A stretch of DNA of 64,000 nucleotides from Streptomyces griseus subsp. griseus (GCF_000720255.1 NZ_JOJE01000023.1:1-64000), one strand, 5' to 3'; shown: positions 1 through 11,132, counted from the stretch's first letter. Numbers and translations are program-made. Notes: a model not told the origin generated them from the letters alone.

Positions 1-128
1 CCCCCTCGCGGAACTCCGGCTCGAACTTCCGTCGCTTCTCCGCCATGACTCCCAACTTCCCCTGCAGTCACGGTCTCTACGCTACGAGGGGAGGGACATA
101 CAGACACCCGGAAAGCAGGAACGAGGAC

Positions 129-935
129 ATGGCAGCGGCCGAGTCCGGGCAGCGGATCGCCTTCTCGTACGAGGATCCCGCCCAGGCCGTACGACAGGCC
201 CTTCTGGGCCCGCTGATCCGCTGCGCCCTTCCCGCGCTCATCAGCCTCGAAACGTTGGTCACGATGCTGACGAGAGTGCCCGGAGGCGACGTCACCCCCG
301 AGGCGCTGCGGGAGGTCCGGGCCGTGCGCACGGCTGTCGAGTCGCTGCTCCCGGAGGGCGCGGTGAGCCCACAGGAGGCGGACACCTCCCCCCGCGCCCT
401 CACCGGCTCCGTCTCCCTCGAACTCGCCACCAGCGACCCGGTGACCGCGCTGCGCCGCGACTTCGTGGAGCCGCTGCTGCGCGAACTGAGTGCGTCCCTC
501 GCCAACATAGAGAAGGTGGCCGCCATGCTGGCCGCGGCCTCGGACGGCGAAGACGAGGCCCACCTGGAAGCGATCCGCACCGCACTGCACGGCATCCGCG
601 CCCACCTGCCGAACCCGGCGCCCACCGGCAGGACGACCACCGCCACGGGCACGGCCACCGTCGTCGGCCCCGGCCGCCGCCCAGCCACCGCACCCAGCAT
701 CCGCGCCGCCGTGGAGGCGGCCGTGGCCACCTTCCCCGGCCCGTTCTCCGCCCGCGACGTCCTGCGGGCGCTACCCCCCGGCGTCTACGGCGACCCGTCG
801 AAGACCATCAGCAACGTGCTGTCGGCCTTGGTGAAGTCAGGCCGCCTGCAGCGCCTGGCCCGCGGCACATACGCCCGCACCCTCGACGTCCCCGCCCTGG
901 TCCTGCCCGAGCAGGACGAGGCGAAGAGCGCCTGA
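129..935 (+). CDS. Unknown protein with internal repeat and C-terminal winged-helix-like domain
   Basis: I do not recognise a named family. An upstream in-frame ATG exists at 45, but I chose the ATG at 129 because a purine-rich AACGAGGAC stretch precedes it. The product is about 268 aa. Two alpha-helical segments of about 60 residues look like an internal duplication: each starts with an acidic D-P-x-x-A-x-R motif and runs into a leucine-rich helix (about residues 18-80 and 105-165). After a Thr/Ala-rich linker, the last 80 residues (S-I-R-A-A-V onward) look like a winged helix with S-K-T-I-S-N-V-L-S-A-L-V-K-S-G-R-L as recognition helix, so DNA binding is possible. It lies 21 bp before the next gene and is probably co-transcribed with it. 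Confidence 0.7.
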   Translation: MAAAESGQRIAFSYEDPAQAVRQALLGPLIRCALPALISLETLVTMLTRVPGGDVTPEALREVRAVRTAVESLLPEGAVSPQEADTSPRALTGSVSLELATSDPVTALRRDFVEPLLRELSASLANIEKVAAMLAAASDGEDEAHLEAIRTALHGIRAHLPNPAPTGRTTTATGTATVVGPGRRPATAPSIRAAVEAAVATFPGPFSARDVLRALPPGVYGDPSKTISNVLSALVKSGRLQRLARGTYARTLDVPALVLPEQDEAKSA

Positions 936-956
936 GCCGAGCCGGAAGGAACCCCG

Positions 957-1223
957 ATGACCGAAGCGACCCCGTCCCCCGCCGCACCCGATGCCGCGGC
1001 CGACGCCCAGGTGCACGTCTTCTCCCCGAACGCCGGCCTGATCGACGGCGTCCCGGTCACCGCCCCGCCCTACGGCGACATCCAGGACGTCATCCTCTCG
1101 ATCCTCCAACAACGCGCCCAACAACTCGGCGCCCCCACCCCCGCGACCATCAACGACAACCGCTACGGCGGCGCGATCCGCCTCCTGATCCACCCGGACG
1201 GGACGACGGAACAGCTGGGCTGA
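957..1223 (+). CDS. Small hypothetical protein (88 aa)
   Basis: The ATG is preceded by a good GGAAGGAAC ribosome site and sits 21 bp after the preceding gene, so the two probably form an operon. The protein is acidic, with no signal peptide or membrane segment. A Pro/Ala-rich N-terminus is followed by a compact domain containing Y-G-D-I-Q-D-V-I-L-S-I-L and ending R-L-L-I-H-P-D-G-T. I see no catalytic motif and no family I can name. Third-position G/C use is typical of a real gene. Confidence 0.65.
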   Translation: MTEATPSPAAPDAAADAQVHVFSPNAGLIDGVPVTAPPYGDIQDVILSILQQRAQQLGAPTPATINDNRYGGAIRLLIHPDGTTEQLG

Positions 1224-1390
1224 GCATCCTCCGCCGGGTCGGCTCCGCTTGGGACCGGTGATCGTCTCACCGATCACGAACCCCTTGGCGGGGCCCTCGG
1301 GAACAATCACCTCGGTGCCGTAGGGGACACAATGAATGTCCTCCCAGTCGGCCTTCTCCGGGCGGGGCCCGGTGAAGAGGGTGACGGCGC
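1224..1390 (-). pseudogene. Unidentified gene remnant, possibly a Uma2-like C-terminal piece
   Basis: The minus strand from about 1390 down to about 1224 reads open and protein-like, with P-Y-G-T-E-V-I-V-P-E-G-P-A-K-G-F in the middle. The pattern (tyrosine-glycine followed by a V/I-P-E loop) loosely resembles the tail of Uma2-family nuclease-fold proteins common in Streptomyces. It has no start codon with a ribosome site and no upstream body, so I treat it as a fragment. The family assignment is a guess. Confidence 0.3.
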
Positions 1391-1396
1391 CCTGTC

Positions 1397-1777
1397 TACT
1401 ACGTCATCACCGCCGTCGACAGCGCGGGCGCCGAGTCGGTGCCCTCCGCCGTGGCCGTCGCCGACCGGCGCGTCCCCGCCAACGGCACGGGACCGGCCCA
1501 GCCGCGCTTGACGTCGATCTCCTCGGGCTCCACGCGCTCTCCCATCGTCATCGGCGTCCAGCCCGGGGCCGGTGACTAAGGGCGGCTGCTCCAGGGCTTC
1601 ACCTGGAACATCTCCGGTGCGTGCGGCGACAGTGGTCTGGGGCGTATGACGACCACGAACACCATCGAGTGGACCCCGCAGTACAACGGCTCCTGCGCGG
1701 TCAGCGTATTCGCGGTGGGGTACTACGGAAGCAGCGGGGAACGCGGCTCCTGGCTGGAGTTCACGGTCGGGCGCTGA
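1397..1777 (+). pseudogene. Decayed secreted-protein gene with fibronectin type III-like segment
   Basis: One reading frame runs from 1397 to the TGA at 1775, broken only by an in-frame TAA at 1577. The first part reads Y-Y-V-I-T-A-V-D-S-A-G-A-E-S followed by V-P-S-A-V-A-V, the classic last two strands of a fibronectin type III domain. After the TAA the frame continues with F-T-W-N-I-S-G-A-C-G and a Tyr/Ser/Gly/Trp-rich beta-type segment ending at the TGA. No start codon with a ribosome site is visible at the 5' end, so the N-terminus has been lost. The parent was probably an extracellular enzyme or adhesin. Confidence 0.6.
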
Positions 1778-1788
1778 CGGACACGAAA

Positions 1789-1822
1789 GGGGCCCGGAGG
1801 TTCAGGTGAACCTCCGGGCCCC
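1789..1822 (-). terminator. Strong hairpin terminator at end of the dnaK operon
   Basis: A perfect inverted repeat of 14-16 bp (GGGGCCCGGAGG and its complement) surrounds a tiny loop, 20 bp past the hspR stop codon. It probably ends the chaperone operon transcript and could also stop reading from the remnant on the other strand. Confidence 0.8.
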
Positions 1823-1842
1823 TCACGTCACTCACCAGCGCG

Positions 1843-2304
1843 TCAGTCCGATGCCTGCTGCCGCTTCGGCCGCCACACCACCAACGCGCTCGTCTGCTGC
1901 ACTTCCTGATACGGCACCAGGTCCCGCCGGTAGGACGCGTGCACCGCCGCCTCGCGCTGCCGCATCGCCGCCGCCGCGCCGTCCAGGGCGGACTGGAGTT
2001 CGGCCATCCGCGACTGCAGCGCCGCGACCTGGTTCTCCAGTTCGATGATGCGCTTGATGCCGGCCAGGTTGATGCCCTCGTCCTGCGACAACTGCTGGAC
2101 GGTGCGCAGCAGTTCGATGTCGCGGGCCGAGTAGCGGCGGCCCCGGCCGGGGGTGCGGTCGGGGGAGACCAGGCCCAGGCGGTCGTACTGGCGCAGCGTC
2201 TGCGGATGCAGGCCGGAGAGCTGGGCCGCGACCGAGATGACGTAGACCGGGGTTTCCTCGGTCAGTTCATACGGGTTTCGCCGACGGCCGTCCATCCCAC
2301 TCAA
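1843..2304 (-). CDS. hspR: HspR, MerR-family repressor of the dnaK operon
   Basis: This 153-aa MerR-type regulator has an N-terminal helix-turn-helix (Y-V-I-S-V-A-A-Q-L-S-G-L-H-P-Q-T-L-R-Q-Y) and the R-R-Y-S-A-R-D-I wing, followed by a coiled-coil (about residues 75-125, L-E-N-Q-V-A-A-L-Q) for dimerisation. In Streptomyces, HspR binds HAIR sequences upstream of dnaK with DnaK as co-repressor, giving feedback control of the heat-shock response. It is the last gene of the operon and overlaps the dnaJ stop codon by 4 bp, so its translation is coupled to dnaJ. HAIR boxes are visible upstream of dnaK in this window, consistent with autoregulation. Confidence 0.97.
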   Translation of the reverse strand: MSGMDGRRRNPYELTEETPVYVISVAAQLSGLHPQTLRQYDRLGLVSPDRTPGRGRRYSARDIELLRTVQQLSQDEGINLAGIKRIIELENQVAALQSRMAELQSALDGAAAAMRQREAAVHASYRRDLVPYQEVQQTSALVVWRPKRQQASD

Positions 2305-3482
2305 GCTCCCTTCGCTGCCTCGAACAGCTCCGCCCGCGGGTCCTCGTCCGCGGTCGCCTCGCGATACGCCTCCAGTGCGTCACGAGCCTTCCCCGCCAGG
2401 TCCTTCGGAACACTCACCTCCACGGTGACCAGAAGGTCGCCGCGGGTGCCGTCCTTGCGGACCGCTCCCTTGCCGCGGGCGCGCATGGTGCGGCCGTTGG
2501 GGGTGCCGGGGGGCAGCTTCAGGGTGACGGGCGGGCCGCCCAGGGTCGGGACACGGACCTCGCCGCCGAGGGCGGCCTCCGTGAACGTCACCGGGACCGT
2601 CACCGTCAGGTTGTCGTCCCTGCGGCCGAACACCGGGTGGGTGCTGACGTGGACGACGACGTACAGGTCGCCGCCCGGGCCGCCCCGCTCGCCCGGCGCG
2701 CCCTTGCCGCGCAGGCGGATGCGCTGACCGTCCGTGACGCCCGCGGGGATGCGGACCTGCATCGTGCGGGACGACTTGGCACGGCCGCTGCCCTTGCAGT
2801 CCATGCAGGGGTGCTCGGCGATCAGGCCGCGGCCCTTGCAGTCCGGGCACGGGTCGGTGAGCGAGAAGCCGCCACCCGAGCCCCGCGCCACCTGCCCGGT
2901 GCCGACACAGGTCGGGCACACGCGCGGTGTGCCGTTCTTGTCGCCGGTGCCGGAGCAGGCCTTGCACGGTGACTGCGAGGACATCCGCAGCGGGACCGTC
3001 GCGCCCTCGATCGCCTCGGTGAAGCTGAGGGTGACCTCGGACTCGATGTCCTGGCCGCGCCGCGGCTGCGTGCGCGTGCCCGTGGTACCGCCGCCGCGGT
3101 TGAACAGGCCCCCGAAGACGTCACCGATTCCACCGCCGAAGCTTCCGGAACCCCCGCCGCCCTGGGCGCCGCCTCCGAAGAGGTCGCCCAGGTCGAAGTT
3201 GAACGAGCCGCCGCCCGCGCCCGGCCCCGGGCGGAACCCGCCGTTGCCGAAGAGGGCGCGCGCCTCGTCGTACTCCTTGCGCTTCTTGGGGTCACCGAGG
3301 ATGTCGTTCGCCTCGGAGATCTCCTTGAAGCGCTCCTCAGCCTTGACGTTTCCCTTGTTGGCGTCCGGGTGGTACTCGCGGGCGAGCTTGCGGTACGCCT
3401 TCTTGATCTCGGCCTCGGTGGCGTCCTTGGGGACGCCGAGGACCTTGTAGTAGTCCTTCTCGATGAAGTCCTTGGTGCTCAT
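2301..3482 (-). CDS. dnaJ: DnaJ, Hsp40 co-chaperone
   Basis: The 393-aa protein has the full class I (type A) DnaJ layout. The N-terminal J domain carries the HPD motif (Y-H-P-D-A-N-K), which stimulates DnaK ATPase. A Gly/Phe-rich linker follows at about residues 80-140. Four CxxCxGxG zinc-finger repeats (C-K-A-C-S-G-T-G, C-P-T-C-V-G-T-G, C-P-D-C-K-G-R-G, C-M-D-C-K-G-S-G) lie at about residues 170-240. Two C-terminal beta-sandwich substrate-binding domains complete it. It delivers unfolded clients to DnaK and acts with GrpE. It lies 45 bp after grpE and overlaps hspR, so it is an integral member of the dnaK operon. Confidence 0.98.
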   Translation of the reverse strand: MSTKDFIEKDYYKVLGVPKDATEAEIKKAYRKLAREYHPDANKGNVKAEERFKEISEANDILGDPKKRKEYDEARALFGNGGFRPGPGAGGGSFNFDLGDLFGGGAQGGGGSGSFGGGIGDVFGGLFNRGGGTTGTRTQPRRGQDIESEVTLSFTEAIEGATVPLRMSSQSPCKACSGTGDKNGTPRVCPTCVGTGQVARGSGGGFSLTDPCPDCKGRGLIAEHPCMDCKGSGRAKSSRTMQVRIPAGVTDGQRIRLRGKGAPGERGGPGGDLYVVVHVSTHPVFGRRDDNLTVTVPVTFTEAALGGEVRVPTLGGPPVTLKLPPGTPNGRTMRARGKGAVRKDGTRGDLLVTVEVSVPKDLAGKARDALEAYREATADEDPRAELFEAAKGA

Positions 3483-3527
3483 CCTCGACGCCCCTCCTTC
3501 CTGATCGAGTGTCTCGTCGGTTCAACG

Positions 3528-6088
<2,561 letters not shown>

Positions 6089-6090
<2 letters not shown>

Positions 6091-6117
6091 TGTGCATGAC
6101 GGCCACCGTGCGGTCAA
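6089..6117 (-). promoter_or_regulatory. Probable vegetative promoter of dnaK operon
   Basis: On the minus strand TTGACC (6117-6112) and CACACT (6094-6089) are separated by 17 bp, a plausible -35/-10 pair for the major sigma factor. It sits between the two HAIR boxes. This is inferred from spacing only. Confidence 0.55.
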
Positions 6118-6121
6118 CAGA

Positions 6122-6142
6122 GCTGAGTCGAGCAGGCTCAAC
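6122..6142. promoter_or_regulatory. Second, degenerate HAIR box
   Basis: GCTGAGT, 7 bp, GCTCAAC has the same geometry as the perfect HAIR box and matches 5 of 7 bases in each arm. It lies just upstream of the putative -35 hexamer. Multiple HAIR sites in front of dnaK are known in Streptomyces. Confidence 0.65.
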
Positions 6143-6144
6143 TC

Positions 6145-7245
6145 TTATCCGTTCCTTACACGCAAGGGCGGCCTGACCTGCGCCGACACCTGCCTCGAAA
6201 CCTCTCTCGAAACCTGCCTCGGCGCCTGCCTCGGCGCCTGCCTCGTCACTTGCGTCGACACGCCCTGCCGCCGCCCGCGAGGGGGTCCGACCGGCACCCT
6301 CATCAACCCCAGGACGACCACCGGGGTCACGCCCGCCACCCACCACAGGGCCTGCGCCCCCACGCACCCCAGATGAACCAGGACCGCGACGAGTACCCCC
6401 GCGAAGGCCGCCATGCCCAGCAGTACCGCCGCCCCCTGCCCGGTGAGCCCGAGCCTCCGCAGCCGGTGCCCGAGGTGGTCCGGCGCCCGGCGCGGCAGCG
6501 GCCGCCCGCCCAGCCGCCGGGACAGCACCACGAGGACGACGTCGGCGCCCGCGACGGCGGTGAGCGCGAACAGCACTCCCGCGTTGACCGCGAGCCCGTG
6601 CCCCGCGCGGACGGTCACCGCCACCACGGCGAGCAGGAACCCCGCGAACAGGGCCCCGCAGCCCCCCAGCGCCACCCGCGCGGGAGGCCAGTTGTGCATC
6701 AGGAACCCGGTGAGGGCGGCGGCCAGCACACTGAGCAGCCCCGCCGGTCCGTCCATGACCTCGGCGGCGGCGCAGGCGGCCACCCCGAAGGCGGTGAGGA
6801 CCCCCACGGTGCCGGCGAGCCCGTCGGCGTGGTCCAGGGACCGGAAGGCGAGGGCCACGAAGGTGACCCAGCCGACGGCCAGCACCCCGCCCAGTACCCC
6901 GAGATCGGCGTACGGAACGACCCAGGCCGCCGCCACCGCCGTACCGACGACGAGGAACCGCGCCTTCAGCCGCCACACGTCCGCGACCAGCCCGAGTACG
7001 GAGATCGCGGCGCCCGCGACGAGCAGGTCGCGGACCTCGTCGTCGAGCGGGTCGGCCCCCAGCCAGTCCGCGGCGGCCATGACCAGACAGGTGACGAGCA
7101 CGACGGCCACTCCCCCGGACAGCGGTACGGGGCGCTGCCGCCGCCGGTCCACGAGCCCGACACGCAGGGCCGGGACGCGGAGCAGCGCGGCGAGCACCGC
7201 GGCGAGGAGGAGGGCGGTGGTGGCGGCTGCGATCCCGTAGAGCAC
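6145..7245 (-). CDS. MraY/WecA-type undecaprenyl-phosphate sugar-1-phosphate transferase
   Basis: The 366-aa polytopic membrane protein has about ten hydrophobic segments. After the first segment comes L-V-D-R-R-R-Q-R-P-V-P-L-S-G-G-V-A, the glycosyltransferase family 4 signature (polar loop then G-G). L-D-H-A-D-G-L-A-G corresponds to the conserved N/D-x-x-D-G-L-A-G motif, and a late loop is rich in Arg and His (R-R-A-P-D-H-L-G-H-R-L). Family members transfer a nucleotide-sugar phosphate to undecaprenyl phosphate at the cytoplasmic membrane face, starting a cell-wall glycopolymer or glycan. The natural acceptor and sugar cannot be read from sequence. The C-terminus is a basic tail of about seven tetrapeptide repeats ending 95 bp before dnaK. 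Confidence 0.85.
   Translation of the reverse strand: MLYGIAAATTALLLAAVLAALLRVPALRVGLVDRRRQRPVPLSGGVAVVLVTCLVMAAADWLGADPLDDEVRDLLVAGAAISVLGLVADVWRLKARFLVVGTAVAAAWVVPYADLGVLGGVLAVGWVTFVALAFRSLDHADGLAGTVGVLTAFGVAACAAAEVMDGPAGLLSVLAAALTGFLMHNWPPARVALGGCGALFAGFLLAVVAVTVRAGHGLAVNAGVLFALTAVAGADVVLVVLSRRLGGRPLPRRAPDHLGHRLRRLGLTGQGAAVLLGMAAFAGVLVAVLVHLGCVGAQALWWVAGVTPVVVLGLMRVPVGPPRGRRQGVSTQVTRQAPRQAPRQVSREVSRQVSAQVRPPLRVRNG
6179..6262. repeat. Seven tandem 12-bp units inside the transferase gene
   Basis: Units such as TGCCTCGGCGCC repeat with small changes across 84 bp, two of them identical. They encode the C-terminal tetrapeptide repeat (types P-R-Q-A, S-R-Q-V) of the MraY-like protein. Unit number would be expected to vary between strains by slippage. 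Confidence 0.8.
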
Positions 7246-7519
7246 GTCACCAAATTAAGACGGATGTAACGATATGCGGTGAATAACACGACCTGTTCGG
7301 CGTGCCGCGCCACAGCGGTACGGACGCGCCCGCCGAGTCCGGCCCCGACGCGCCACCAGGACCGGAACCCACGCGTCCACTGAGGGCTGCCTCAGTAGCA
7401 CAGATCACCGCGCCGCTGACTACAGTGCGACGCAGAATGTGGGTAGTCTCAAGGGACTGCATAAGTTACCGCTTAGTAATCTCGCTCGAAGAAGCCTCGC
7501 AGGCCCGAGGAGCCCCCAA

Positions 7520-9817
7520 ATGCAACTCGCCGCGATCATCGTGTCGCTGGTCCTGACCGTGGTCGGCGTCGCGCTGCTCGCCCGCGCCATCGGCCAGTTC
7601 GTCCGGTATTTCAAGCTCGGCCAGCCGGTGCCCGCGGGCACCCGGACCGACAACCCCTACCAGCGCAGTGTGACGCTGGTGCGGGAGTTCCTCGGCCACA
7701 CGCGGATGAACCGCTGGGGCATCGTCGGTGTCGCCCACTGGTTCGTGGCGATCGGCTTCCTGACGCTGCCGCCGACCATCATCACCGCCTACGGCCAGCT
7801 CTTCGAGGCCGACTGGACGCTCCCGGTGATCGGCGGCTTCCTGCCGTACGAGCTGTACATCGAGTTCATCGCCGCGATGACCACCCTCGGCATCGCCACG
7901 CTGATGGCCATCCGCCTGCTGAACCTGCCCTCGCGGCCCGGCCGCAAGTCGCGGTTCGCCGGCTCGAAGATGGGCCAGGCCTACTTCGTCGAGTACGTCA
8001 TCCTCACCATCGGCCTCGCCATCTACGTGCTGCGCGGCCTCGAGGGCGCGATCCACCACGTGGACCACTACGAGGCGGCCTACTTCGCCTCGTATCCGCT
8101 GGTCCTGGCCTTCAAGGGCCTGAGCGTGGCGACCCTGCAGAACCTGGTCTACCTGTTCGCGATGATCAAGCTGGGCACGACCATGATCTGGATGATCACG
8201 GTCTCGCTCAACACGAACATGGGTGTGGCCTGGCACCGCTTCCTGGCCTTCCCGAACATCTGGTTCAAGCGCGAGGCGACCGGCGGGACGGCCCTCGGCG
8301 GTCTCCAGCCGATGACCTCCGGCGGCAAGCCGATCGACTTCACCGACCCCGGTGACGACGACGTCTTCGGCGTCTCCCAGGTCGAGCAGTTCTCCTGGAA
8401 GGGCCTGCTCGACTTCTCCACCTGCACGGAGTGCGGCCGCTGCCAGTCGCAGTGCCCCGCCTGGAACACGGGCAAGCCGCTCTCCCCCAAGCTCCTGATC
8501 ATGTCGCTGCGCGACCACGCGCACGCCAAGGCGCCGTACCTGCTGGCCGGTGGCGGCAAGACGATGGAGGGCGAGGAGAAGGCGTCCGAGGAGCAGCTGA
8601 AGGACGTCCCCGCGGCGGCTCTCGCCGAGGCCGAGCGGCCGCTGATCGGCACCGCGGAAGAGAACGGCGTCATCGACCCGGACGTCCTGTGGTCCTGCAC
8701 CACCTGCGGTGCCTGCGTCGAGCAGTGCCCGGTGGACATCGAGCACGTCGACCACATCGTCGACATGCGCCGCTACCAGGTCATGATCGAGAGCTCCTTC
8801 CCGTCCGAGGCGGGCACGATGCTCAAGAACCTGGAGAAGAAGGGCAACCCCTGGGGCCTGGCCAAGAAGCAGCGGCTGGAGTGGACCAAGGAGGTCGACT
8901 TCGAGGTCCCGGTCGTCGGCAAGGACATCGAGGACCTCACCGAGGTCGAGTACCTGTACTGGGTCGGCTGCGCCGGCGCCCTGGAGGACCGCGCCAAGAA
9001 GACCACCAAGGCCTTCGCCGAGCTGCTCCACATGGCGGGCGTGAAGTTCGCGATCATGGGCGGCGACGAGAAGTGCACCGGTGACTCCGCCCGCCGTCTG
9101 GGCAACGAGCCCCTGTTCCAGGAGCTCGGCATGGAGAACGTCATGGCGCTGAACATGGCGTTCGGCGAGGAGACGGACGACGAGGGCAAGGTCGTTCCCG
9201 AGTCGGCGAAGCCCAGGTCGGCCAAGAAGATCGTCGCCACCTGCCCGCACTGCCTCAACACGCTCGGCAACGAGTACCCGCAGCTCGGCGGCGACTACGA
9301 GGTCATCCACCACACCCAGCTGCTCCAGCACCTGGTGGACGAGGGCAAGCTGATCCCGGTCACCCCGGTCGAGGGCATCATCACGTACCACGACCCCTGC
9401 TACCTGGGCCGCCACAACAAGATCTACACGCCCCCGCGCGAGATCATCGCCAACGTCCCGGGCCTGCGCAACGAGGAGATGCACCGCCACAAGGAGCGCG
9501 GCTTCTGCTGCGGCGCCGGTGGCGCGCGGATGTGGATGGAGGAGCGGATCGGCAAGCGCATCAACAACGAGCGCGTCGACGAGGCCCTCTCCCTCAACCC
9601 CGACATCGTCTCGACGGCCTGCCCCTTCTGCCTCGTCATGCTCACGGACTCCGTGAACGGCAAGAAGAACGACGGCAAGGCGAAGGAGTCCATCCAGGTG
9701 GTCGACGTGGCCCAGCTGCTGCTGGAGTCCGTGAAGACGCCGGTGACGGACGAGGACGAGCCCCCGGCGGGCACGTCCGACGCGGAGAGCGAGCCGGAGC
9801 CCGCGCCGGTGAAGTGA
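7520..9817 (+). CDS. Membrane-anchored Fe-S/CCG-domain oxidoreductase (heterodisulfide reductase-like)
   Basis: The protein is about 765 aa. I chose the ATG at 7520 because an AGGAG ribosome site (about 7508-7512) precedes it. The first 250 residues form about five membrane segments with conserved His, resembling the NarI/HdrE-type cytochrome b domain. A cytoplasmic part follows with two 4Fe-4S clusters (C-T-E-C-G-R-C-Q-S-Q-C-P and C-T-T-C-G-A-C-V-E-Q-C-P), then two CCG cysteine-rich domains (Y-W-V-G-C-A-G ... C-P-H-C-L-N-T and H-D-P-C-Y-L-G-R ... G-F-C-C-G-A-G-G). This order fits an electron-transfer complex moving electrons between the quinone pool and a soluble partner. The physiological partner is not apparent. 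It is a single gene with its own terminator. Confidence 0.88.
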   Translation: MQLAAIIVSLVLTVVGVALLARAIGQFVRYFKLGQPVPAGTRTDNPYQRSVTLVREFLGHTRMNRWGIVGVAHWFVAIGFLTLPPTIITAYGQLFEADWTLPVIGGFLPYELYIEFIAAMTTLGIATLMAIRLLNLPSRPGRKSRFAGSKMGQAYFVEYVILTIGLAIYVLRGLEGAIHHVDHYEAAYFASYPLVLAFKGLSVATLQNLVYLFAMIKLGTTMIWMITVSLNTNMGVAWHRFLAFPNIWFKREATGGTALGGLQPMTSGGKPIDFTDPGDDDVFGVSQVEQFSWKGLLDFSTCTECGRCQSQCPAWNTGKPLSPKLLIMSLRDHAHAKAPYLLAGGGKTMEGEEKASEEQLKDVPAAALAEAERPLIGTAEENGVIDPDVLWSCTTCGACVEQCPVDIEHVDHIVDMRRYQVMIESSFPSEAGTMLKNLEKKGNPWGLAKKQRLEWTKEVDFEVPVVGKDIEDLTEVEYLYWVGCAGALEDRAKKTTKAFAELLHMAGVKFAIMGGDEKCTGDSARRLGNEPLFQELGMENVMALNMAFGEETDDEGKVVPESAKPRSAKKIVATCPHCLNTLGNEYPQLGGDYEVIHHTQLLQHLVDEGKLIPVTPVEGIITYHDPCYLGRHNKIYTPPREIIANVPGLRNEEMHRHKERGFCCGAGGARMWMEERIGKRINNERVDEALSLNPDIVSTACPFCLVMLTDSVNGKKNDGKAKESIQVVDVAQLLLESVKTPVTDEDEPPAGTSDAESEPEPAPVK

Positions 9818-9836
9818 CCGCGGCCCCCGCGCTCTT

Positions 9837-9872
9837 ACGGTGCCCCCCGCCCCCTCGGGCGAGGGGCACCGT
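9837..9872 (+). terminator. Terminator after the Fe-S oxidoreductase
   Basis: The 10-bp perfect stem ACGGTGCCCC / GGGGCACCGT, with a GC-rich 16-base loop, lies 20 bp past the stop codon. Confidence 0.75.
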
Positions 9873-9991
9873 TGCCGTGTCGGGGACAACTCCGTGCCGT
9901 CCCTTAGGGGATGTCACAGGTCGGCCGCAAACCCCCCGTTGGGCGGCCTTGCCCCGCACGTCACTCGGCGGGACCAGGTACGTTCGAAGAC

Positions 9992-10951
9992 GTGGCTGGA
10001 TTCAGGATCGGACGCGGCGGCCGGGACGGCCGTACCCCGCAGACGCGACCCCAACAACCTCCGTACGGACAGCAGGCGCCCCAGGGCCCGTCGTACGGCT
10101 ACCCGCCGGCGCCGCCGCAGCCGTCGTACGGCCGGCAGCGACCGAGGCAGCAGGGCGGCCAGCAGCCGCCGTACGGCGGTGGAGCCGGTACCCAGTGGCC
10201 GCAGGCGCAGGGCGGCGGCGAGCCGGAGTACTTCGGCGGCGACGACCCGTACGCCCCCGGCCCCGGCGTCCCGGACCCGTACGCGGCCAACAACCCGGGT
10301 CACACGCAGGCGTTCTCGGTCGACGACCACGCCCAGTACACGGACCCGCAGGGCTACACCCAGGGCGGGACGTACCAGGCGGGCGCCGCGGCCCCGGCGG
10401 GCCCGGTCGGCCCGCGCCTGCACTGGAAGGACCTGCTGAGGGGCATCGTCACGGCCCCCAGCCAGACGTTCCTCCGGATGCGCGACTACACGATGTGGGG
10501 CCCGGCCCTGATCGTGACGTTCCTCTACGGCCTGCTCGCCGTCTTCGGATTCGACGGCGCGCGCAAGGACGCGATAAACGCCACGCTGTCGAACGCGGTC
10601 CCGATCGTCCTGACGACGGCCGTCGCCATGGTGGTCTCGGCCTTCGTCCTGGGCGTGGTCACCCACACCCTGGCCCGCCAGCTCGGCGGCGACGGCGCCT
10701 GGCAGCCGACGGTCGGCCTCTCCATGCTGATCATGTCCCTCACGGACGCCCCTCGCCTCGTCTTCGCCATGTTCTTCGGCGGCGACGCGACGTTCGTCCA
10801 GGCCCTCGGCTGGGCCACCTGGGTCGCCGCGGGCGCCCTCCTCACCATCATGATCACCCGCTCCCACGACCTCCCCTGGCCGAAGGCGCTGGGCGCGTCC
10901 GCGATCCAGCTGATCGCGCTGCTGTCGATCGTGAAGCTGGGCACGTTCTGA
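9992..10951 (+). CDS. Yip1-family membrane protein
   Basis: The protein is about 319 aa from a GTG at 9992. Longer starts add a low-complexity stretch outside the family pattern, and no start has a strong ribosome site. Residues 1-145 are a Pro/Gln/Gly/Tyr-rich disordered segment with many P-P-Y-G and Q-P-P-Y-G motifs. The C-terminal 170 residues hold about five hydrophobic segments beginning after H-W-K-D-L-L-R-G-I-V-T-A-P-S-Q-T-F, a pattern seen in bacterial Yip1-domain proteins. The role is unknown. A hairpin terminator follows. Confidence 0.75.
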   Translation: MAGFRIGRGGRDGRTPQTRPQQPPYGQQAPQGPSYGYPPAPPQPSYGRQRPRQQGGQQPPYGGGAGTQWPQAQGGGEPEYFGGDDPYAPGPGVPDPYAANNPGHTQAFSVDDHAQYTDPQGYTQGGTYQAGAAAPAGPVGPRLHWKDLLRGIVTAPSQTFLRMRDYTMWGPALIVTFLYGLLAVFGFDGARKDAINATLSNAVPIVLTTAVAMVVSAFVLGVVTHTLARQLGGDGAWQPTVGLSMLIMSLTDAPRLVFAMFFGGDATFVQALGWATWVAAGALLTIMITRSHDLPWPKALGASAIQLIALLSIVKLGTF

Positions 10952-11009
10952 CGGCTGCCGCTGGACGGGCGGGTGGGCGGTACGAGCTGCTGTACGGCGT
11001 TACGACGAG

Positions 11010-11039
11010 AAGGGCTCCCGGCGAGAACCGGGGGCCCTT
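11010..11039. terminator. Hairpin terminator between convergent genes
   Basis: AAGGGCTCCCGG and CCGGGGGCCCTT pair with one mismatch around a 6-base loop and are followed by TTG-rich DNA. It is placed to serve the Yip1 gene and possibly the convergent minus-strand operon. Confidence 0.65.
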
Positions 11040-11132
11040 GTTGCTGTCGCGGTGTCGGCATTCACCTTGGGCGCCCACCGGAACAGCATCCGGCATACGC
11101 CGATGTTCATAGGCCCAGCACCTCTCGTTTCG

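Noticed and set aside
7466..9889. 807-codon minus-strand frame opposite the Fe-S oxidoreductase
   Set aside because: Antisense shadow; the plus strand has Fe-S and CCG motifs, the minus strand has none.
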